DNA of 64,000 nt from Sodalis glossinidius str. 'morsitans'. GTDB taxonomy: Bacteria; Pseudomonadota; Gammaproteobacteria; Enterobacterales; Enterobacteriaceae. The stretch is taken from the NCBI RefSeq assembly GCF_000010085.1, contig NC_007712.1:558001-622000 (forward strand). Direction: 5' to 3'. Both the position numbers and the translations under genes were made by a program. Position 1 is the first letter of the stretch. Every line of letters starts with the position of its first letter. The notes beneath the pieces are model-generated. The model ran no database searches and was not told the DNA's origin. It saw nothing but the letters and a program-made list of their open reading frames with translations. Below are positions 59,602 through 64,000 of the stretch, piece after piece.

Positions 59602-60727
59602 GACTGACCGTGACAACACATTCTCTGCATCCAGTTTATCACACTCCGTCTACGGTGCAGAATGGCTTCGGGGCTGGGAAAGCCAGGGCGCCATGCTGGC
59701 GGGCGTTTCACTGTATCAACTGTATCAGTTGATGGAGCCGCGGCGGCCTTCCAACGCATTCTTTGGCTCTACCCCGGCACCCAGCGCTGGCTGGTGTTGG
59801 CGGGGCACGGCAACAACGGCACGACGCCAGGAGAGGTGATTCGCGCCGACCACATCGTCACGTTTATTGCCCTGAAACCGGGAGTGCTGACCGGTCGGCT
59901 GCATTATGACGATTTGGGTTTGGGCGAGTGGCTCAAACGTGAAACACTGCTGCTGGCTGCCTCCGCGCGATCCTTGCGCCCATAAAGGCGACAACGGCCG
60001 CCTGTTGATTGTCGGTGGGGATCACGGGTCCGCCGGTGCCATTCGTATGACCGGGGAGGTTGCGCTGTGGCGCCGGGCTGGTACGCATGCTCACGCGCGA
60101 AGATAATATCTCGCCCCTGTTGACTGCCCGGCCGGAGCTCATGGTGGCGCAGCTGACCCGTGACACCCTGCAACAAGGGCTGGATTGGGCGGATGTGGTG
60201 GTGATGGTCCGGGCCTCGGGCAGGAAAGTTGGGGGGGAAATGCGCTGCGCGCTGTAAAAAATTGACAAACCAATGCTGTGGGACGCCGATGTGCTTAACT
60301 TGCTGGCATTCAATCCTGAGAAACGTCACAATCGAATTATTACGCCTCACCCGGCGAGGCCGCCCGCCTGTTGAATGTCAATGTCGGCGATATTGAACGT
60401 GACCGGTTACGTAGCGCGCGCCAATTGGTGCGACGCTATGGCGGCTTCGTGGTGCTGAAAGGCGATGGCACATTATTGGCCGCCGAGGATGGCGCCGTCG
60501 CCGATGTCGGGAATGCGGGCATGGCCTCGGGGGGGGATGTCTTGTCCGGTATCATCGGTGGTTTGCTCGCGCAAAAGCTGTCGCTGTATGATGCAGCCTG
60601 TGCCGGCTGCGTGGTCCATGGCGCCACCGCCGACCATCTGGCGGCGGAAAAAGGCACGCGCGGTATGTTGGCCACAGATTTGCTGCCGGCATTGTATCTA
60701 TTTGTCAATCCTGAGCTTACCGCATAG
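59600..60727 (+). pseudogene. nnr: NAD(P)HX epimerase/dehydratase, deleted and frameshifted
   Basis: The N-terminal epimerase part runs SHSVYGAEWLRGWESQGAML and RWLVLAGHGNNG, then joins ATPGEVIRADHIVTFIALKP, so about 110 residues of the epimerase domain are deleted. The dehydratase part continues in several frames: HKGDNGRLLIVGGDHGSAGA, VRMLTREDNISPLLTARPEL, NRIITPHPGE. The catalytic motif GGMGD appears as ASGGDVLSGIIG, two residues short. TAA at about 60255-60257. Repair of damaged NAD(P)H hydrates is lost. Confidence 0.93.
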
Positions 60728-60736
60728 AAACCAGAC

Positions 60737-61222
60737 ATGGAAAAACGTGTAATACCCCTGCCGGATGAAACGGCAACCGTCGCACTGGGCGCTGCAGTGG
60801 CCGCCGCCTGCCGGCAAGCCTGCGTGATTTACCTTTATGGCGATCTCGGCGCCGGCAAAACCACGTTTTGCCGTGGTTTTCTGCGTGCGTTGGGGCACGT
60901 GGGCAATGTGAAAAGTCCGACCTATACCCTGGTCGAGCCTTACGCGTTGCCACGCTGGACGGTATATCATTTTGACCTTTATCGCCTGGCGGATCCGGAG
61001 GAGCTTGAGTTTATGGGAGTGCGGGACTATTTCGATGACACTGCCCTGTGTTTGGTCGAGTGGCCACAACGCGGGGAAGATGTCTTGCCGGCGGCGGATA
61101 TCACGCTGACGTTGCAGTATCAGGGCGACGCCCGGCAAGCGCAAGCGCAAGCGCAAGCGCTGAGCGCCATCGGTGAGCACGTTCTGGCCCGGTTGGCGCC
61201 GCCACAGGGAACGCCTTCATGA
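60737..61222 (+). CDS. tsaE: TsaE, t6A tRNA modification ATPase
   Basis: 161 residues, slightly longer than E. coli TsaE (153). Walker A GDLGAGKTTFCRGFL, the switch-like SPTYTLVEPY, and the Walker B region HFDLYRLADPEELEFMGVRD and CLVEWPQRGED are all present. TsaE works with TsaB and TsaD in adding threonylcarbamoyl to A37 of ANN-decoding tRNAs. The extra length comes from a small hexanucleotide repeat (CAAGCG, 61137-61162) coding for QAQAQAQA. Overlaps the amiB start by 4 bp. Confidence 0.95.
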   Translation: MEKRVIPLPDETATVALGAAVAAACRQACVIYLYGDLGAGKTTFCRGFLRALGHVGNVKSPTYTLVEPYALPRWTVYHFDLYRLADPEELEFMGVRDYFDDTALCLVEWPQRGEDVLPAADITLTLQYQGDARQAQAQAQALSAIGEHVLARLAPPQGTPS

Positions 61223-62583
61223 TGCTGAAGTTCAGGATAATGCTGGTGTTGGCGGTGGGTTTGATGATGGGGCAGGCAGTGGCGGCGACGCTCGGCTATA
61301 TCAATGTCGCGAACAGCGCCAGCCAAGCGACGGTGATGCTCGGGTTTAACCAACAGCCGGTATACGCCTTTTTCTCGCTGCATAATCCTGAGCGGGTGGT
61401 GGTGGATATCCGCCAGAGCGGCCCGGTGCAGGGATTGCCCCTCGAGTTCAGCGGCGAGAATGTCATTAAGCGCATTCGCACCAGTACGTCGGTCGATAAG
61501 CAGAGTTTGCGTCTGGTTTTCGAGCTGACCCGCAAATCCCGCTCACAGGCCACGACACGGCAGGTCGGCGGGCGTTACAATGTTGTCCTGACCGTAACCA
61601 GCCAGCAGCCGACCGCCGTCGCATCTGCTCCACGGACCCGCGCTGCCGAGTCGGTTTCAAGCGCGCCGCCGCCGTCAAAAGCGGTGAAAAATCCGTTTAC
61701 CAACCGGGTGACGGTGGTGGAGAGCCCCGCTGCGGTGGCGACGCCGGCATCGGCATCGACATCGACACCGCGCGGTCGGTTGTCGGCGGGCGCCGAGCCG
61801 GTAGTTGTGGCTATCGACGCCGGCCACGGCGGTCAGGATCCGGGGGCGATGGGTCCCAACGGCCTGTATGAGAAGAATGTGACCATCGCCATCGCCCGCA
61901 AACTGAAAACGTTGCTCGACGCGGATGCCATGTTTAAGCCGGTATTGACCCGCGATGGTGATTACTTCATTTCGGTGATGGGCCGCTCTGATGTCGCGCG
62001 TAAAAAGGGCGCCAGCGTGCTGGTCTCCATTCACGCCGATGCCGCGCCCAATCGCAGCGCCAGCGGGGCATCAGTATGGGTGCTCTCCAACCGGCGCGCA
62101 AACAGCGAAATGGCAAACTGGCTGGAGCAGCATGAGAAACAGTCGGAGCTGCTGGGCGGCGCGGGCGATTTGCTTGCCAACAGCCAGGCCTATCCTTATC
62201 TCAGTCAGGCGGTGCTGGATCTCCAGTTCGGCCACTCGCAGCGGGTGGGATATGACATCGCGGTGAAGGTGCTGGGCCAACTGCAGCGGGTAGGTACGCT
62301 GCATAAGCGCCGGCCGGAACACGCCAGCTTCGGCGTCCTGCGTTCGCCGGATATTCCATCGCTGCTGGTGGAAACCGGTTTCATCAGTAATACCCGGGAG
62401 GAGCGGCTACTCGGTAGCAGCGCATACCAGGATAAGATCGCCAACGCCTTGTATCTGGGCTTGCGCGCTTATTTCCTGGCGCATCCGCTGCAAACCGGCT
62501 CAAAGCTCGAAAATCGGCCGCAGGGCGTTAGCTCCGCAGCCGATGCCGGCGCGCTGGCGCCATCAAGCGCGCCAATAATATGA
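61219..62583 (+). CDS. amiB: AmiB, periplasmic N-acetylmuramoyl-L-alanine amidase, LysM tail lost
   Basis: 454 residues. Signal peptide (residues 1-21, ending GQAVAA), AMIN domain (about 25-130, VVVDIRQSGPVQGLPLEF), linker, and Amidase_3 zinc domain (about 193-420) with IDAGHGGQDPGAMGPNGLYE (zinc His and Glu), SIHADAAP and LLVETGFISN (catalytic Glu). It cuts peptide stems from peptidoglycan at cell separation and is activated by EnvC at the divisome. After the stop at 62581-62583, another frame reads RANNMTSNNVMLGQTLTIPL to TAA 62631-62633, the end of a LysM domain. The C-terminal LysM has therefore been deleted and frameshifted away. Confidence 0.95.
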   Translation: MMLKFRIMLVLAVGLMMGQAVAATLGYINVANSASQATVMLGFNQQPVYAFFSLHNPERVVVDIRQSGPVQGLPLEFSGENVIKRIRTSTSVDKQSLRLVFELTRKSRSQATTRQVGGRYNVVLTVTSQQPTAVASAPRTRAAESVSSAPPPSKAVKNPFTNRVTVVESPAAVATPASASTSTPRGRLSAGAEPVVVAIDAGHGGQDPGAMGPNGLYEKNVTIAIARKLKTLLDADAMFKPVLTRDGDYFISVMGRSDVARKKGASVLVSIHADAAPNRSASGASVWVLSNRRANSEMANWLEQHEKQSELLGGAGDLLANSQAYPYLSQAVLDLQFGHSQRVGYDIAVKVLGQLQRVGTLHKRRPEHASFGVLRSPDIPSLLVETGFISNTREERLLGSSAYQDKIANALYLGLRAYFLAHPLQTGSKLENRPQGVSSAADAGALAPSSAPII

Positions 62584-62654
62584 CGTCCAATAACGTCATG
62601 CTGGGGCAGACGTTGACCATACCGCTCGCTTAAGGCCAGAGGAACCCGATTATT

Positions 62655-64000
62655 ATGCCGATACAGGTGTTGCCGCCACAGCTTGCCAACCAAATTGCCG
62701 CCGGTGAAGTGGTGGAACGTCCCGCGTCGGTGGTAAAGGAGCTGGTCGAAAACAGTCTTGACGCCGGGGCGACGCGCATTGAAATCGATATCGAACGCGG
62801 TGGTGCCAAGCGCATCCGTATCCGGGATAACGGAAGCGGTATTGATAAAGATGAGCTGGCATTAGCGCTGGCCCGCCACGCAACCAGCAAAATCGCCAGC
62901 CTGGACGACCTCGAAACTATTACCAGCATGGGTTTTCGTGGCGAGGCGCTGGCCAGCGTCAGCGCCGTGTCGCGTCTGACGTTAACCTCGCGCACAGCTG
63001 CGCAAGGCGAGGCCTGGCAAGCGTACGCTGAGGGTCGCGATTTGGCGGTTACGCAGAAACCTGCCGCCCATCCGGTGGGAACGACGGTGGAGGTGCTGGA
63101 CCTGTTTTATAACACGCCGGCCCGTCGCAAGTTTATGCGCACCGAAAAGACCGAATTTACCCATATTGATGAAGTCATCCGCCGTATTGCGTTGGCACGA
63201 TTCGACGTGACGTTTATTTTGCAGCACAACGGCAAAACGGTTCGCCAATACCGCGCGATCAGCCAGCCCGGCCAGCATCTGCGCAGGCTGGGCGCGCTAT
63301 GCGGCCCGGCTTTCGTCGAGCGGGCACTGAGCGTTTCCTGGCAGCATGGCGATTTGGCTATCCACGGCTGGGTGGCGGATCAGTCGGGTGGGGAACTGCC
63401 CGAGATGCAATACAGTTATGTCAATCGGCGCACGATGCGCGACAAATTAATCAACCACGCCATCCGACAGGCCTATCAAGAACAGCTAGCGGGGACGCAG
63501 CAGCCGGCTTTCGTGCTGTTTCTTGACGTGGAGCCTCATCAGGTCGACGTTAATGTCCATCCCGCCAAGCACGAAGTGCGGTTTCACCAGGCGCGTCTAG
63601 TGCATGATTTTATTTATCAGGCGGTAATGATCGTTCTGCAGCAAAGCACGACTCCTGGCCTGGCGATGGGTGAGGAAGGGCCGTGCGCGCCGGAAAATCG
63701 CCTGGCGTCCGGGCGCAATCATTTCGCTCTGCCCGCCGCATCCGGGCAGCGGCCTTCGGTGGCTGCCGGCGCTGAGTCGGGGCGCCAGCGGGGAGAGATC
63801 AGCGGGGATACGGGGTCGTCGCGTCAGCATAGCGGTGGCCAGGAGCGGGAGCGCAGCAGCGGCTACGCCGGCGGTGCGGGTTTCAAGCGTAAAGAAGGGG
63901 CTCTGTACCGGCAACTGATGCAGACAGCGCCGTTGCCGCAAGGGGCACAAACAGCACAGCGCGATATATTCGCTAAGCGTCGGCCGGCAGAGGGTGGCTG
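62655..64000 (+). CDS. mutL: MutL, DNA mismatch repair protein, 5' part
   Basis: ATG 62655 (MPIQVLPPQLANQIAAGEVV). Open to the end of the window, 448 codons. The GHKL ATPase motifs are complete: ELVENSLDAGA with the catalytic Glu and Asn, RDNGSGI, GFRGEALASV and TTVEVLDLFYNTPARRKF. The second half of the N-terminal region ends VNVHPAKHEVRF, followed by the variable linker (Gly/Ser/Arg-rich) to the dimerisation domain outside the window. It couples MutS mismatch recognition to MutH nicking. Position after amiB as in E. coli. Confidence 0.96.
   Translation, partial: MPIQVLPPQLANQIAAGEVVERPASVVKELVENSLDAGATRIEIDIERGGAKRIRIRDNGSGIDKDELALALARHATSKIASLDDLETITSMGFRGEALASVSAVSRLTLTSRTAAQGEAWQAYAEGRDLAVTQKPAAHPVGTTVEVLDLFYNTPARRKFMRTEKTEFTHIDEVIRRIALARFDVTFILQHNGKTVRQYRAISQPGQHLRRLGALCGPAFVERALSVSWQHGDLAIHGWVADQSGGELPEMQYSYVNRRTMRDKLINHAIRQAYQEQLAGTQQPAFVLFLDVEPHQVDVNVHPAKHEVRFHQARLVHDFIYQAVMIVLQQSTTPGLAMGEEGPCAPENRLASGRNHFALPAASGQRPSVAAGAESGRQRGEISGDTGSSRQHSGGQERERSSGYAGGAGFKRKEGALYRQLMQTAPLPQGAQTAQRDIFAKRRPAEGG

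Noticed and set aside
1..64000. Possible CRISPR array
   Set aside because: No regularly spaced direct repeats of 24-37 bp and no cas genes were seen. The only tandem repeats are very short.

Overview
The window looks like the chromosome of a Sodalis-type insect symbiont (enterobacterial, related to S. glossinidius). The gene order at both ends is that of the E. coli epmA-mscM-psd-rsgA-orn-glyVXY-queG-nnr-tsaE-amiB-mutL segment. Housekeeping genes are intact, while nearly everything accessory is broken by nonsense codons, indels in homopolymer runs and short-repeat deletions. The species name is my inference; no database was searched.

Layout. 1-6563: tail of epmA, then intact mscM, psd, rsgA (minus strand), orn, and the first tRNA-Gly(GCC) with its own promoter. 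6651-34101: a large toxin-like gene on the minus strand, about 4.4 kb when rejoined, cut in two by a Mu-like prophage (8048-30137) and an IS5-type element (30138-31087) that sits where the prophage right end should be. 34650-42146: kdpFABCDE, with only kdpF and kdpC undamaged. 42363-43788: a siderophore-interacting flavoprotein and a YqjI-like PadR regulator, both broken. 43972-47260: a decayed UbiD/UbiX/DUF554/LysR group. 47596-47670: second tRNA-Gly. 47813-53698: a minus-strand surface-polysaccharide cluster (gmd, wzm, wzt, a GDP-fucose synthase-like reductase, a glycosyltransferase), with a second IS copy inside wzm. 54041-57007: LysR regulator, divergent SRPBCC protein and a CPA1 antiporter, all pseudogenes. 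57389-57463: third tRNA-Gly. 57464-58525: non-coding stretch with three DnaA-box-like sites, where E. coli carries datA. 58526-64000: queG and nnr (both pseudogenes), then intact tsaE and amiB and the start of mutL.

The three identical tRNA-Gly genes are normally a tight tandem cluster. Here they are 41 kb and 9.7 kb apart, so two accessory blocks have been inserted between them. The prophage keeps an intact repressor and Ner but has lost most of the transposase, the portal, much of the terminase and its right end, so it cannot move or make virions by itself.

Potassium uptake by Kdp, O-antigen or capsule export, siderophore iron release and queuosine synthesis are all predicted to be lost. 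Phospholipid synthesis, ribosome maturation, RNA turnover, tRNA t6A modification, cell separation and mismatch repair are retained.
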